A stretch of DNA of 64,000 nucleotides from Meloidogyne chitwoodi (GCA_015183035.1 JACZZP010000002.1:1612001-1676000), one strand, 5' to 3'. Counted from the first letter of the stretch, positions 10,241 through 23,959 are shown. The notes: a model not told the origin generated them from the letters alone. A program made the numbers and translations.

Positions 10241-12549
10241 ATGAAAGTTAAAAAACGAAATGTTGCAATAAATTCAGTATTTAAATCGAAAAAGAGAAGA
10301 AAAATATCTGATGAGGAGCTAGATGATGTCTCTTTTAATAAGGAATTGGCTGAAATTGCTGAACGTGATCCTAAACTTTATGAATTTTTAAAAAAAGAGG
10401 AAGCAGATATTTTTGATAAAGTTGATGATGATGAAGGAGATGAAGATATTTTTGATAAAGATGATGATGATGAAATAGATGAGGATAATAACGCTGAAGA
10501 GACATTGGATGCTCAATCGAGTGATAATGAAGGTTATAAAGGTAAAAAATTTTAAAATTAATTTCATAATTACAGAACAAGTAACATTATTTGAAGATGG
10601 CCCGTCTAACGTTTCCTTGAAACAGGATCCTCAAACTGGGAGATTAATTGTTTCTTCTGAACTTGTGGATTTTCTTGAAGTTGTCCTCCGTGATCCTCTT
10701 AATGCTAGCAAAGCAACATTTAGAAAAGCAATAGAGACATCTGTAAAAGCATTTATTTCTTGTATTGCTCGTGTAGGCGGTGGTTATTCTAAATTGATAA
10801 AGGACGGTCAATTGGATTTTGTTGTATACGATGAACAAAGTATTCTAATAAAATTAATTAGAGAGATTAATTTTTTAACTTTAAGTTTTTGATCGTGTTC
10901 TTCGTCTTTGTTTTCAAACAATGGGAAAGTCACTATATCAACTATTAAATCCTGCTAAGGGTAACATTAAAGGACAAAAAAGAAAGTGCAGTCATTTCAA
11001 GTATTGGCAACGTCATCGAGCTCTTACAAAATCTTACTTGGAAGCAGTTCATATAGTTGGTTTATTGAGTACGGTTCATTTAGGTATTAGGGCAATGTTA
11101 ATTAAATTATAATTTTATTATTTTTCTGAACTTAAATAATTGCTAACTTAAAGTTACATTTTTGCTATAAATTGAAAACTTTAAAAAATTCAATTTCATG
11201 TCAGTTTTTACTTGAACTTAACTCAAATCATGTGATTGTAGCAGCAATTCGAGCAGTGGCCGATTTGGTGGACTTATTCATACATTTTCCAAAGCTTTGC
11301 AAAAACATTATTAAAGTGATTTTTTAAATTTATTTTACATATAATTTTACAATTTTTTAGTGTCTTGTGCGAATTTGGAGTCAGCAAGAAATAGAAGAGG
11401 CTCGTTGTATTTCCTTTGTTGTGCTCTGTAAAATTGCCCGTATGGATACAACTTTTTTTCCAAAAATTTATAAGGTTTTTATACAAAATTATTTTTTATA
11501 TTATTTTTTTTCTAGAGTTGTTATGTTGCGTATATTGCTAATTGTAAATTAATTAATGAAGAAACGCTTCCATTCATCAATTTAATGAAAGCTTCATTCA
11601 TTGAATTTACTCTTACGTATCCAAAGTTGGCCTATCAATATGCATTTGTTTACATTCGTCAATTTGCAATACACATTCGTAATGCTATGATTGCCAAGCG
11701 TAAGGTTAGCAATTTAAAATTTATTTATTTATATTTTATTTAGACTCTTTCATTTACCTAACAATTTAATTTTTTTGTTTAGGATCTCATTCAGCGTGTT
11801 TATAATTGGCAATTTATGAAAGGTTTAATACTTTGGACCTCATTAGTTTGTGAAGGTACACGTCGATTTACATCATTAACGGGCAAAGAACAAACCTCTT
11901 GTGACGATGAGGATCGGAGTAATAATTGGTTTAAAGAGTTAATTTATCCGCTTGTTGAAATTGTTTTAATTATGGGAAGGTATATTTTATTTAATATTTT
12001 TATAAAATATGATTTTAAGACTTTTTCCATCTTCTAAATATTTGCCTCTTCGAATTCATTGCCTTCGAATGTTATTGAATTTTCAAGAAGAATGTAATGT
12101 TTTTATACCAACATTGGCCTTTGCTTTTGAAGTAAATCAATTTTTATAAAATTATTATAATATTTTCTATAATTTTTAGTTACTCGATGATTTGGCACAA
12201 ATTGATGTTAAAAAACCAAAAGCTGGAAAGGGAACAACTAAAGGATTAAATTTTGAAAAAATGTTACGTCTCTCAAATGAACAGTTGGAAGATGCTGGAG
12301 TTCGTCAATATTTGGCAAATCAATTATTTTTGTCATCTGAACAGGCAATAAAATTGTTAAAGTCAAGGGAACGATGTCCAGAAACTCTTCTAACACCATT
12401 ACATGGAAGACTTAGGGTTTAATTTTTTTATTCTTAAAAATAATAATATTCTTTTTAATTTTTAGCGATTTTTAAAGAAATGTGCAAACAGAGAACATAT
12501 TCGCCTTTTTACTAAATTAAAATCACAAATGATGGAAAATGATAATTGA
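10241..12549 (+). CDS. NOC2L: NOC2 nucleolar complex protein (NOC2L / C. elegans pro-2 type)
   Basis: A nucleolar 60S pre-ribosome export factor that pairs with NOC1 or NOC3; the C. elegans orthologue PRO-2 controls germline proliferation. Seen: basic N-terminus MKVKKRNVAINSVFKSKKRR; FNKELAEIAERDPKLYEFLK, the family's opening motif; an Asp/Glu repeat (DEGDEDIFDKDDDDEIDED); GRLIVSSELVDFLEVVL; a central helical-repeat region including MGKSLYQLLNPAKGNIKGQK, LTKSYLEAVHIVGLLSTVHL and FLPLTYP-like tracts; and a C-terminal RFLKKCANREHIRLFTKLKS. Eight or so exons with short introns. Ends TGA at 12547-12549. Closely downstream of CCDC174. Confidence 0.9.
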
Positions 12550-14674
12550 AACATTTCTCTAAATTATGAACCTCTTATTGAACTTAAACTTTCTCAACAC
12601 AATCAATGACCTTTTCGAATAATGTTCGTATTTAATAATAATTTTATGGCTTTTAATTTGAAAGACTTGGTTTGTTACTAGAGATTTTATTTATTTATCT
12701 GTTATTTTAATATATTTTTATTAATTTTTTTAATTTTTCTTTACACGAAAATTAAATAATAAAAATATTTTCAAGGGATAAATCGAAATTTTAAGGAAAA
12801 TTTTAAATATTATACGCAATAAGAATTATCTAAAAATTATTTGAGCATCTCTGAAGGTTTTTATAGAAAAAATTTCATTGAAATAAGTTCTCTTAAGACA
12901 TTTAACTTGTGAGGAATACGTAAATACACGGGAATAAACACACGTTTTTATCATAATAGTCAGAATTAACATTTTTTATATTTTTGTTTGTTATGTAGAC
13001 AAAGCCAATTTTTGGGGTTTTACGTGTGATTTTTGCAGAAATTTTGCGTGTTTTGATGTTTTAATGACATTTTTTTATTATTTGTTATCTAAAAATTTTT
13101 TTCAATTTTAACATAAAATATATAATTATTTTTTGTAATAATTGGAAAATAATTCTTTTCCTTAATTTTAATGATTGTTAAGTACTTCTTTGCCTTTAGA
13201 TAATTCTTTTCGTTGAAATTTTTCATTAAGAAAACATTGAAAGCCTAATAATTTTTGTGACTTTCATTTTATTTAAATAAGCTGATTGTCTGGCCATTTT
13301 TAAATCATTCAGACATCAATAATGAAAAAACAAAGGAATGTTTTAGAGATTATAATAGTAGTAGTAGTAGTAGTATTTTCTTTTAATTTTTTCTCATCTT
13401 TCACTTTTTTTGCTAAAAATTTATCTTATTAATTAATTTAATTAATACTTATTTTAAATATAAAATAATTCTTTAAAAAACTTTTTTAAGAAATGGGTAC
13501 ATTAGCACTTAAAATACATTTAATTATTTACATAATTAGTGGAATATACAAATAATAATTCATCTATTAAATTTGTGAAAAAAATATTAAAAAATTTTGT
13601 AAAAATTTATTTTATTATTTTTTAATTATTTCTTAAGTGTAGACCCTATTCTTAGGGTAAAAGACCCCAATTTATTTAAATGTTTTTGAGGGTTCATTTT
13701 TCGCTTTTTTCTCAATAAATATTTTTATCAGTCCTGATGGACTGTTTTATTTGTGATCCTCGCACCTTTTTTCCCTTCCAACTATTAATTATTCGACTTT
13801 CAACCCTTTTTTTGCGTAAATATATTTATTAAATAAATAAATATATTAATTCCGATTTTATTTTAATTTTTCAACGAAAGAAAATTGATGATAGTATGTA
13901 TTGGTGCAAAGTAATTGACTCGTCGTAATATAAAGAAAAAGGGGAAACCCATCTTAATTTCACTTTTCATAAAATTAAGGAAATTCTTTATTAAAAAATT
14001 TTTCGAAAATATTTTTATTTTAAACTTTTAATGTTTTATTTTTTATTTATTTAAAAAACCTAAATATATTCTCAAATTCAACTATTTATTAATTAAAAAA
14101 TATAAAACTTTTTTAATAAATTTTATCAATTTTTTTAATTTTTTTTTTTAATTTTTATTATTCTCATTTATAAATTTCGAAAATTTTAAGACTAAAAATG
14201 GAACAATTTAATTTTTTTAGAAATTTAATTTATTGTTTACATAGCTTTAATAATTAATTAATTTGCTGCTTTTCTCTTATCATTTTTAGAAAACTCTTCT
14301 CTCTTTTAATTAATACTTTTGGTAATTTCCCGCCTCTTTTATTTATTTTATTATCTAAAAATTTTAGTTTAAACATTAATATAAAAGTATTAAATATAAG
14401 CACATCCATAAAAATATAGAAAAAAAGATCTATCTTTCTGCACTTTATTTTTTCCTTTTTTTAGTTTTTTAAATAAAATAAATAAATTTATATATAAATA
14501 AATAGGTAGGTATTTTTTAATTAATAATATTACTTATTTTTACCCAAACCTTTTTCTACTATATAAATAAATATCTAAAGGTTTCCCTTGAAATTTTAAT
14601 TTTTTTTAATAATTTATTTTTCTTTTGAAGAAATTTTAAAATAAATTAAAAAATAAATACTCTTTTAAAAGAAG
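12550..14674. other. Intergenic, A+T-rich
   Basis: 2.1 kb without coding potential. Contains a (TAG)n microsatellite near 13357-13378 and long A/T homopolymers. The last few hundred bases are the presumed HDAC promoter. Confidence 0.5.
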
Positions 14675-17155
14675 ATGTCACCACCAAAAAACGACTATAA
14701 CAATGTAAATAATAATTATTTAAATAATAATAATTCTGTAAAATATTCTTCCCTTACACCTCCACTACCACCAACATTTTTTGTTACTGATCGACGAATG
14801 TTAGAACATAAAAATGAGTGGGACCCAGAACATATTGATAGCCCTAAAAGGCTTGCTGCTGTTTTGGATATGCTTGAAGTATTTTTTAAAAATATATTTA
14901 TACTTAATTTAAACTCTTTTTTGTATATAAATATTTAATATACTAGTTTTATATATTCTCTAAATAATTTATTTTTTAAATTTTACCTCTTAAAGGAAGA
15001 ACGATTACTTGAAAAATGCCAAGTGATTGATTCTGCTGAATGTTCAAATGCTGATCTTAGGTAAAAAAATTAAGAAAATATATAATTTTGTATTTTTTAG
15101 TCTTTTTATTATTTTATAATTTTTTAAAAATTATTTATTAGATTAGTACATACTCAAACGCATATTGATCAAATTCGTAATGCTTGTGAACAATTAGATA
15201 TTTCTAGTATGGAAAATTTTTGTAAAGGAATAGAAGATGTTTATATTAATAAACATACTTGGGTATTATTATTTTAAATAATTAAAAAATAATATTTTAA
15301 AGAAATGTGCTCTTTTGGCTGCAGGAAGTGCTTTAAAAGCAATGGAGGCTGTTTTAGAATATAATAAAAATATTAGGCAAAGGATTGAAGATAATTCAAT
15401 ACCTTCTCCTAATTCTTTTTCTGCTATTAGACCTCCAGGACATCATGCATCGACTGAAACTTCTTGTGGTTTTTGTATTTTTAATAATGTAGCAATTTGT
15501 GCTAAAAAGGTTATTTTCTATTAAAAATTTAATTTTTTTAAATTATTTATTATTTTATTTTTAGGCAAGACAAATGGGTATTGAACGTGTTTTTATTTTA
15601 GATTGGGATGTTCATGCAGGACAGGGTTTTATTTTATTTTTTATTAATTATTTATTATTTTTAGGTACTCAATATTGTATTGAAGGTGATCCAGGTATTT
15701 TATTAGTATCTGCTCATCGTTATGAAAATGGACAATTTTGGCCTGAACTTTTAGAATCTGATATTATTAATGAATGTATTAAAATATATTTATTAATTTA
15801 TTTATTTTATTTATTTATTAAAAAAGATAAAAATACAATTAATGTTCCTTTAAATGAAATTGCTTATGGAGATGCTGAATATGCTGCTTTAATGCATTAT
15901 TTAGTTCTTCCATTAATTCAACAATGGCAACCTGGCTTAATACTTGTTTCTTGTGGTTTTGATGCTGGAATAGGTTTTAATTAATTTTAAATTAATTTTA
16001 AATTATTTAAAAATAAAAGGTGATCCTCAAGGTGAAATGGAAGTTAGTCCAGCTGGTTTTGGTTACATGACAAGTTTATTGGCACAATTAGGAATTCCTT
16101 TATGTTTAATATTAGAAGGTGGTTATTTCCTTGAAAGTGTTGTACAAGGAACTCGTTTTTGTATTCAAGCTCTTTTAAATAGAGTTTTTAAAATTTATTT
16201 TTAATTAAATAATTTTTTATTTTTTTAGACTCCTCCAATTGTCAATTTTTGCAATAGACCACCTTCTCCAATATTTCTTGGAACTTTATATAATGTTTTG
16301 AAATTATTTAAAAATAAAACAATTAATAATAATAATTTTTATTTATTTAATTTATTTATTCATCAATTAAATAATTTGAGATATTCTATTTGTTCAGCTA
16401 CTGATAGACGAAAAAGACGAGAATTAACACTTATTGGAGAAGTAAAATAAAATTTTAAAAAATTTTTAAAATATTTTTTCCTTAAAGATTTCGAGTGGTA
16501 ATAAGGAATTATTAAATAATACAGAAGAATTTCCAAAAAATATTTATTTTGGTGATCGAAAGTCTGTACAAATAGCATTGGCAACCAATACCTATCCAAC
16601 ACGTGGGCAATATCCCCCAAGAGTTTCAACAATTGAAAAACAATTTTCTCTTCGTTTAAAACAATTAATTGAACAATATTCATCTAATTATTTAAATGAA
16701 GTTTTAATTAATTAAAATAAAATTAATTTTAATTAATTTAGAGAACAATTTTGGATTTAAAAATTGAAATTAATGGAAAACTTTTATTATTATTACCAAA
16801 TGGAATAAAATTAAATAATGGAATAATAAATAATAGAGAACTTGTCCAATTTAATAATTGTCAACAATTTTTAATTTTTTATTTTTATGTAAGTTAATTA
16901 TAATTAATTTAATAAAATTAAAATATTTTTTAGGTATTACTTCCTTTGAATTTTACATATTTTGATGTTAAAATTTCAAATAATAAATTACCATTATGTT
17001 TTAATAAATTTAATAAAATAATTAATTTAATTAAAAATATAGAAGAAAATAATAAAATAATTAATGGAAAAGAAGAAAAAAGAGAAAAATATATAACTGA
17101 TTTGGAAAGAATTTTAGATATTTTTGCACAAATGAAACCTTTCTTTTTATTTTAA
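14675..17155 (+). CDS. Class IIb histone deacetylase (HDAC6/HDAC10 type), single catalytic domain
   Basis: A zinc-dependent lysine deacetylase. Exons carry, in order: an Asn-rich N-terminus; EHKNEWDPEHIDSPKRL (class II opening); LVHTQTHIDQIRN; RPPGHHASTETSCGFCIFNN with the catalytic His pair; VFILDWDVHAGQG with the Asp and first His zinc ligands; GTQYCIEGDPGILLVSAHRY; SCGFDAGIGDPQGEMEVSP with the third ligand Asp; and LILEGGYFLESV with the catalytic Tyr. A 3' part (FPKNIYFGDRKSVQ onward) and a low-complexity tail follow; the tail is not recognisable. Only one catalytic domain is present, where HDAC6 has two. Odd: the usual second His after the zinc-ligand His (DVHHG) is Ala. Ten or so small exons; exact joins near 16190-16500 and 16700-16945 are uncertain. 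Confidence 0.88.
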
Positions 17156-17747
17156 AATTAATTAATATATTCCCCTTCACATTGTAAATATATTATAAAT
17201 AAATTTAGATTCTTTTTTTTTTTAATTATTATTTCCCTGTGATAAATAAATTAAAAAAATATTTTATTAAAATAATTAAGGGAAGAAATTTAATTTAATT
17301 TTTTAAGTAATTCTTTTGTATTTATAAAAATAGTTAACAATTAATTGTAATAATTTCTCATTTATTTTATATAAATTTTAAATAAATATTTATACATTTT
17401 TTTATCTTAAATTATAAATTTAACATTTTAAATAAAAAAATTGATTATATGGAAAGGATAGGAATTAAATAAAATAATTAATTAATAATAACATTTCTTT
17501 TTTATTTTTAAAATAATTATTTACATTAAATTCTTTTTATTCAATTATCTAGAACTCCAACACCTTAAACAGCTTTGACAATTTAATAAATTAGAAAATA
17601 CCTAATAATTCTATTGTGGCTTTTATATTATTATTATTATTTTCTACTTTATTATAAAAAATAAAAAAACATTTAATTAAATTATTTTAATATATTCCTT
17701 AACAATAAAAAAGAAGAAAGACATTTAAATATTTTATTTAATTTCTT
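17156..17747. other. Intergenic between convergent genes
   Basis: A+T-rich 3' flanks of HDAC (+) and ZAK (-). Nothing else seen. Confidence 0.4.
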
Positions 17748-20700
17748 TTAATTATTTAATATTTTAGTTAATAAATTTGAAATATCTGTTGAAGTTTGAT
17801 TAGAAAATGAAGATAAAGAACTTAAAGAAGGACCAGAATATATTTCTGGAGGTGTTGAAACAAAAAAATTTGGACATTTATTTTTATTTATTTTTTGTTG
17901 TTTTTGTTGATAATATTCACATTTATTAGAAGATTCTGCCTAAAAAAATAAAATAATTTTGTATTATTTTAATTTAAACAAAAAATAGATAAAATATTTT
18001 AATTTAAAATATAGATAAATTTAAATAAAATATTGCCTTTAATTTAAATATTTCAATTAATATTTAATTAATTAATTACCTTAAATATATTTCTTTCATT
18101 AATTAATTCTTTTTCTTCTTTATTATTATTTATTTTAATTTTATTGCAACAATATTTATTAATTTTATTATTTTCTTTTTCTTCATTATAAGATATTGAA
18201 CGTTGAGTATTAAATAAAGGAAATGTAGAATTACGAATATTAGCTGATAAATCCGCCCAAACTGGAGAACCTTTTTTTTAAATAATAAAATATATTTTAA
18301 ATTTTAATTAAATTAATTTACAATTAAATAATAAACTTGAAGATGTAACTAAATTATTATTTCCATTATTTTTTCTTAAAGGAGAAATATTTAATTCTTC
18401 TTCGTTTTTATATCCTCCTCCTTCAATAGAATTACGTCTATGTTTTTGTTTTTGTAAAAGTGAAGCACTTATTCTACATAAAGAAGAATTTGTTTGTTTA
18501 GGCCATAAAAATAATTTAACTTTTTTTGAACATAAAGTACGAGGTCCTCCACTTAAATCTGACAAACGAATTTGAATTTGAGTATTTTTTGGTCTAATAA
18601 CCTAAAAAATGAGAAAATTTTAAATTAATTAATTTATTTAAATATTATCTAATAACTAGCGAAGATGTTCGCCCTTCGGGCATCATTCAACGCTAGCATA
18701 AAATAAACAAAAAAACTGAAATAACCTGATAAATAAAGTCATACATACTACAAAATAAACATTTCCAAATAACAAAACAAAAACCTGAATAAACATAAAC
18801 AAACTTTTGTAACAAAATAATTGGTCCAAACATTCTTAACCAAAACACAGACATTGCTATAAAAAAACAACAGCTTAGCTCAAAGAACTAACGCCAACGA
18901 AGATATAAAAATAAAAAGAAATAATATAAGAGGTCGCCCACCAACCATCCCTGACCTCCATTAACACCATAAAACCACCCCGGCGTAACAGCAGCCACAA
19001 CCACTGCACACCGACCACTACCACTAAAGAATGATGAGAAAATAAGCGGTTTATATAGTATCCATATGTCAAAAACTACAATAAAAACCCTCATTTTCAC
19101 TTCCCCCAATCATTTGTCATAAAAGGACAAACACACAAACATTCTCTTTTAATATATAGATTAGATATTAGCTTAAATTATTGGAGGATTCTATCACCTA
19201 AACTACTCTCATAATTAATCAAGCAAAATAATAAGTGATAGAATATATTGTAAGAGAAATTCTCTTTTTATAATTAAAAAATACTTGATCTGTGTAGCTA
19301 ACAGTCAAAGTAATTGTTAATGGCAACTTTTTATTTTGTTGATCACGTCCAATTTGTGCCCATTCTAAATAACCAAAAGGTGGGCAAATACATTGAATTG
19401 GACCAAGAAATATAGAATGATCAGCAGAATACATTAAAATATTTACCTTTTTTATTATTAAAATATAATTTTAATAAATAAAAATAAAACCTCTTTAATA
19501 AGAGTAGCAGATTCTTGAGTAAATAATAATTGTTTATTAGAATCATTATTTTTTGACAAACAATTGGTTGGAAGTATTTCCCAATCACTGTCCAAAAATA
19601 TCTTTAATTTTTTTTAATTAAAAAAGAATAACCAAAACTTTTTTTATTTTAATTATAAAGAATTAAAAATTAAAAAAATAAATATTAGCTTCTCTACCCT
19701 CTAACAATAATTAATAAAAATTAAAAAAATAAAACCTTAAAACGATAAATAGGAGAAATAGTAGTATTATTATTTTCTTTTCCTCCAATATTTGTTTTTG
19801 TTTCCAATGTTCTGTTATACATACCAACATGTAAAAGAATAGAACATTCTAATGGTTCTTCATTTTTATGTTTTTGTAAATCATCAATTGGAAGACAACA
19901 ATTATTATTATTTTCTTCGTTAAAAGAATTATTATTATTTAATTTTATATTATTATTTGGTGATTCTATTGAACAAGGATAATTACATAATTGAACATTC
20001 ATTGCTCTTAATTCATCTAATTTTAAAATTATATAACGTCTAACAGCTACAGGTTCAACACCAAGACATTCTAAATCCTAAAATTAAAAAATATATATAT
20101 TTATTAATTTCAATTAAAAACCTTTTCTGTTATTTCCATAAGTCTAGGTCCATTAATTCCATATTGAAGAACAGAAGAAATTATTTTATCAACAGTAGAT
20201 TCTGGAAAATCAGAAGAAGCTGCAGCTGCAATATTTTGAACCCATTCACATACACAATCTTCATTCCATTCACAAACATTTTCTACATTCTATTATTTTT
20301 AAATAAATAAATTAAAATATTTTTAATTATTTTATTTACCAAAATATCAACCATATGTAAAAAATTTCGATGACTATTTTCTCTTTTACGTAATGCTTGT
20401 TCTCTTTTAATTAAATCTTCCATTTGTCTTGCTAAATCTAATTTTAAAGTATCCAATTCTTGTAATTGTTCTTGTATTCTTTTATTCCATTCTCCATTAC
20501 GTTGATTAACAAATAAAGCACATTCTGCACGTAAATCTTTATCTTGACTTAATTTCTCTAATATAGCAAGAACTTTTTAAAAATAAATATATTTTTTAAA
20601 TTAAATAAAAATAAAACCAAAACGCATTTCAGGTCTATCTTTAGGTGATTGTCTCCAACATCTTTCAAGTAAATCAGATAAAGGTTTAGGACAAGTATCA

Positions 20701-21774
20701 GGAATGCAAAGACGAACACCATGTTGTGAAATTATTGAATAAATTCTTTTAAATATTAATTAATTAATTAAAATTTAATTTAATACTTAAATTCAGTTAA
20801 TCCATTATATGGAATTTGTCTTGAAAAAAGTTCCCATAAAACAACAGCAAATGACCAAACATCTGTTGCTGTTGTAATTCCTTCTCTTTGTGAAATAATT
20901 TCTGGCGACATCCAAGCAGCTGTTCCTCCCCAACTTGGAACTGTCCACGAATTTGTTAAATCTTTTGATGTTCCAAAATCACAAATTTTACATAAAAGTT
21001 TTTGTTTTTTATTATTTCCAAAACCAATAACAACATTTTTTGATTTTAAATCTCTATGAATAACTGTTATTGGTGCTTCATAATGTAAATAAGATACTCC
21101 TCTAGCTATTTGTTTTGCCCATTTTATTCTTCTTTCAACACTTAATTGTTCATCTGTATTATGTAAATGTTCATATAAACTTCCCATTCTTTTTTTTAAA
21201 AAAAAATAATTAAAAATTAATTTATATTTTTAAATATAATTATTTTAAATTTAATTTTAAAAAAATTTACTCAGCAAATTCTGTTACAATATAAAAATCA
21301 GGATTTGCTTGACTAACTCCATAAAGTTGAATAATATTTCTGTGTCTAATTTGTGAAAGTATTTCTACCTTTTAATTAAATATTAATTAATTAATATTTA
21401 ATTTATTTACTTCTTTTTCAAGCATAAATACTTTTTTCATTGCAACAGTTAAAATATTTCCATCTGGCCTTTCCCAAATACCTTTAAATACTGCACCTTA
21501 AATAAATAAATTATTTTTATTTAAATAAATAATTAAATAAATAACCAAAAGTTCCAATTCCTAATTGTTCTTTAACAATTAATTGTTCTCTTGGAATTAA
21601 AGAATAATTATTTGATAAAGTTATTGGTCCATCTGTTGATGAAGAAGGTGAAGTAGAACCAGAAATAGAAGAATTTTTATTATTAATTTCTGATATTTTT
21701 TGATCATTTTTTGAAGATATTGAAGAAGTTGAAGAAGAATTTGAAGAAGAAGATATTAAAGGTAAAGAAGGCAT
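17748..21774 (-). CDS. zak-1: ZAK/MAP3K20-type mixed-lineage kinase (C. elegans zak-1)
   Basis: A MAP kinase kinase kinase; the family senses stalled and collided ribosomes and feeds JNK/p38. Ser-rich N-terminus from 21774, then LGIGTFGAVFKGIWERPDGN (glycine loop), VAMKKV (catalytic Lys), HRDLKSKNVV (catalytic loop), CDFGTSKDLT (DFG), WGGTAAWMSPEII and DVWSFAVVLWELFSRQIPYN. All key kinase residues are present. After the kinase comes a coiled coil (RIQEQLQELDTLKLDLARQM and onward), then a SAM-like segment (VCEWVQNIA to ITEKDLECLGV), then a long Asn/Ser-rich tail ending SNLLTKILNN. Kinase, zipper, SAM is the ZAK order. A large intron near 18603-19287 holds dispersed repeat copy B. The long tail is poorly conserved in type, and some exon joins there are unverified. 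Confidence 0.88.
18655..19150. repeat. Dispersed repeat, copy B, inside a zak-1 intron
   Basis: Second copy of the element at 5290-5740. Its left end has an extra self-complementary piece, ACTAGCGAAG to CTTCGGGC to GCTAGC (a hairpin with CTAGCG/CGCTAG ends). The TATA-like segment and the CATCCCTGACCTCC block are kept. Same orientation as copy A. Confidence 0.8.
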
Positions 21775-22687
21775 TTAAATAATTAACTAAAATAAATATA
21801 TTTATTTAGGTAGATATATTGATTTTATTTAAATATATAATTTAAAATAATTATATATTTTAAATTAATTTAAAAGGTTATTTTTTTATAAAAATATTTT
21901 TGTTTATATTTTTGGATAATATTTTGAAAAAAATATTAAATTTTGCCTAAAACATCAAAAAACAAATATTACGAAATTTAAGAAAAAAAATAAAATAAAA
22001 ATAAAGAATTATAGATTATATTAATTTTTATCTAAAAAGAAAAAAGATAATAATAATAATAATATTTAATCATTAAATAAAAAAAAACTTTTATAAAATA
22101 AAAAGGTAAAAAAAGAGAAAGAAAGGTACAGACTGGTTGTGTGTGGTCACGAGTTTTGTCATAAAAATAAATTTAAAAAAATATTTAAAAAAAGATGTCA
22201 ATTTTATTCCGCAATTTTAATTTCATAAAAATCGAGAAATTTCTTTTATTTATTAAAAAATAATTTAAAAAAGTATTAAAATATTTATAATTTAAAAACA
22301 AAATATTTAGAAAAGAAAAATATTTTATTTTTTGATTTTTAAAAGAGAAAGACATTTTTTAATATATATTTTTGCTTATATTAAACCTGAACAATTGGAT
22401 ATTATTTAAAATATTTTGTTACATTTATTTGATCTTTGTGTTTTAACAAATGATTAATAAATAAATAATTTTGATTAAAAATATTTATTAGAAAAGAGTA
22501 TATTATATAAAAAATTAAAAAAAAAGATTAAAACACAAAAAGTTAAAATTAAATAAATAAATATTTATTATTCTAATATTTAAAGTTAAAATATATTTAC
22601 ATAAATAAATACTTAATTTTAAAATATTTATTTTTTTATAAAAAGAAATTTAAATAATTTTATCATTTTTATAAAATAAAATAATTT
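21775..22687. other. Intergenic, zak-1 promoter side
   Basis: A+T-rich; one slightly richer stretch near 22110-22160 (GGTACAGACTGGTTGTGTGT) is a plausible promoter but no defined site is recognised. Confidence 0.4.
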
Positions 22688-23959
22688 TTAAATAATGGCA
22701 CAACGTTTTTGTTTTAAAGAAGAATTTGTTAAACCAATAATTCCTCCCTTTTCATCAATATCTGTTAAATTTAATGTTAAATGTCTTCTTTTTTCCAAGG
22801 CAAGTAATTGTTGAAATAATCTTTTTTTTAAATTAATATTAAATTAAAAAAAAACTCTGTTATATTTTGTCCCAATTTTGCACTAGTTTCTACAAATCCA
22901 CAACCCCATTTTTTTGCTAATGCTTCTCCAGTTTCAAAATTAACTTCTCTTTTATTATTAGATTCATCTATTTTATTTCCTACCTTTTTAAAATAATTAT
23001 TTTTTTTTAATTTAATTTATTTAATAAAATTACTAAAACAATTGGAACTTCAATTATTGCTTCATCTCCTCTTATCTAAAATAAATAATTAATTAATTAA
23101 ATTAATTAACCTCTTTAAGTGTTCTCACAATAGGTCCAAGTTCTTCTAAACTTTGTTTTGAAGTAATTGAATAAACAAGAATAAAAGCATTTCCCTTATT
23201 TAATTAATTAATTTATAAAAATATTTTTTTAAACTTTTTGCATTGCAAGTCTTTGCATTGCTGGAAATTGATGAGAACCAGTAGTATCAACTAAATAAAG
23301 AGTACAAACAGCCAATCTACCTTGATCATTACAATTAATTACCTTTTTAATAATTTAAAATTAAAAATAATATTTAAAAGTTACTTGTTGATAAGTATCT
23401 TCAATTGTTGGTAAATAGGTATCAGTAAATGTATTTTTAATAAATCTTTGAACTAATGAAGATTTACCAACACCACCAGCACCTTTTTTTTTAATTTTTA
23501 TTTATTTTAATTTCTTAAATAATTTACCAAAAAGAGCAACCCAATAATCTTTTTGTTGATCCTCAATTGTACAAGTAGTATTAGATGAAGTAGAAGGACC
23601 AGAAATTGGTGTTTCAATTGTAATCAAAGAAGAAGAAGAAAACATTGAAGAAGAATAATTATTAACTTTAAAATATTATTTTTAAATAAATAAAATATAT
23701 TCACTTTTAGATTGTTGAGGTAATAATGGTTTAGAATTACCTTTATTATTAGACCCTCCAAGTTTTGTCAATAAATAATTTTGTTTGATATGTTCTCGTT
23801 TTCCAGCACTTCCACATCTCCTTTTTGTAGGAGTGCCACCACTTCCTCCAATATTAGAAATATTATTACCATTATTGTTAGAAGGGCCACACCCCACTGA
23901 AGCGCCCTTACGTTCAGCAACAATCTTTTCTTTTTTTTTAGAAGAAATAATAATGTAAC
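22688..23959 (-). CDS. drn-1: DIRAS-family Ras-like GTPase (C. elegans drn-1 type), 5' end unresolved
   Basis: A membrane-tethered small GTPase. Seen: [16 protein letters not shown] (G1), [11 protein letters not shown] (effector loop/G2), [15 protein letters not shown] (G3), [24 protein letters not shown] (G4), FVETSAK (G5) and a C-terminal KQKRCAII, a CAAX prenylation box with a basic residue pair before it. DTTGSHQF in place of the usual DTAGQE is the DIRAS signature and implies weak intrinsic GTP hydrolysis. An upstream exon at about 23703-23959 joins in frame and encodes a Gly/Asn-rich, basic extension ([20 protein letters not shown]). No ATG is found in that exon; the first in-frame ATG is at 23645 ([11 protein letters not shown]). 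Either a further short 5' exon exists or translation begins at 23645. Confidence 0.85.

Noticed and set aside
10479..10892. Long frame with a Met upstream inside NOC2
   Set aside because: It is NOC2 exon sequence read together with intron; the true frame comes from the exon ending near 10541 spliced to 10576.
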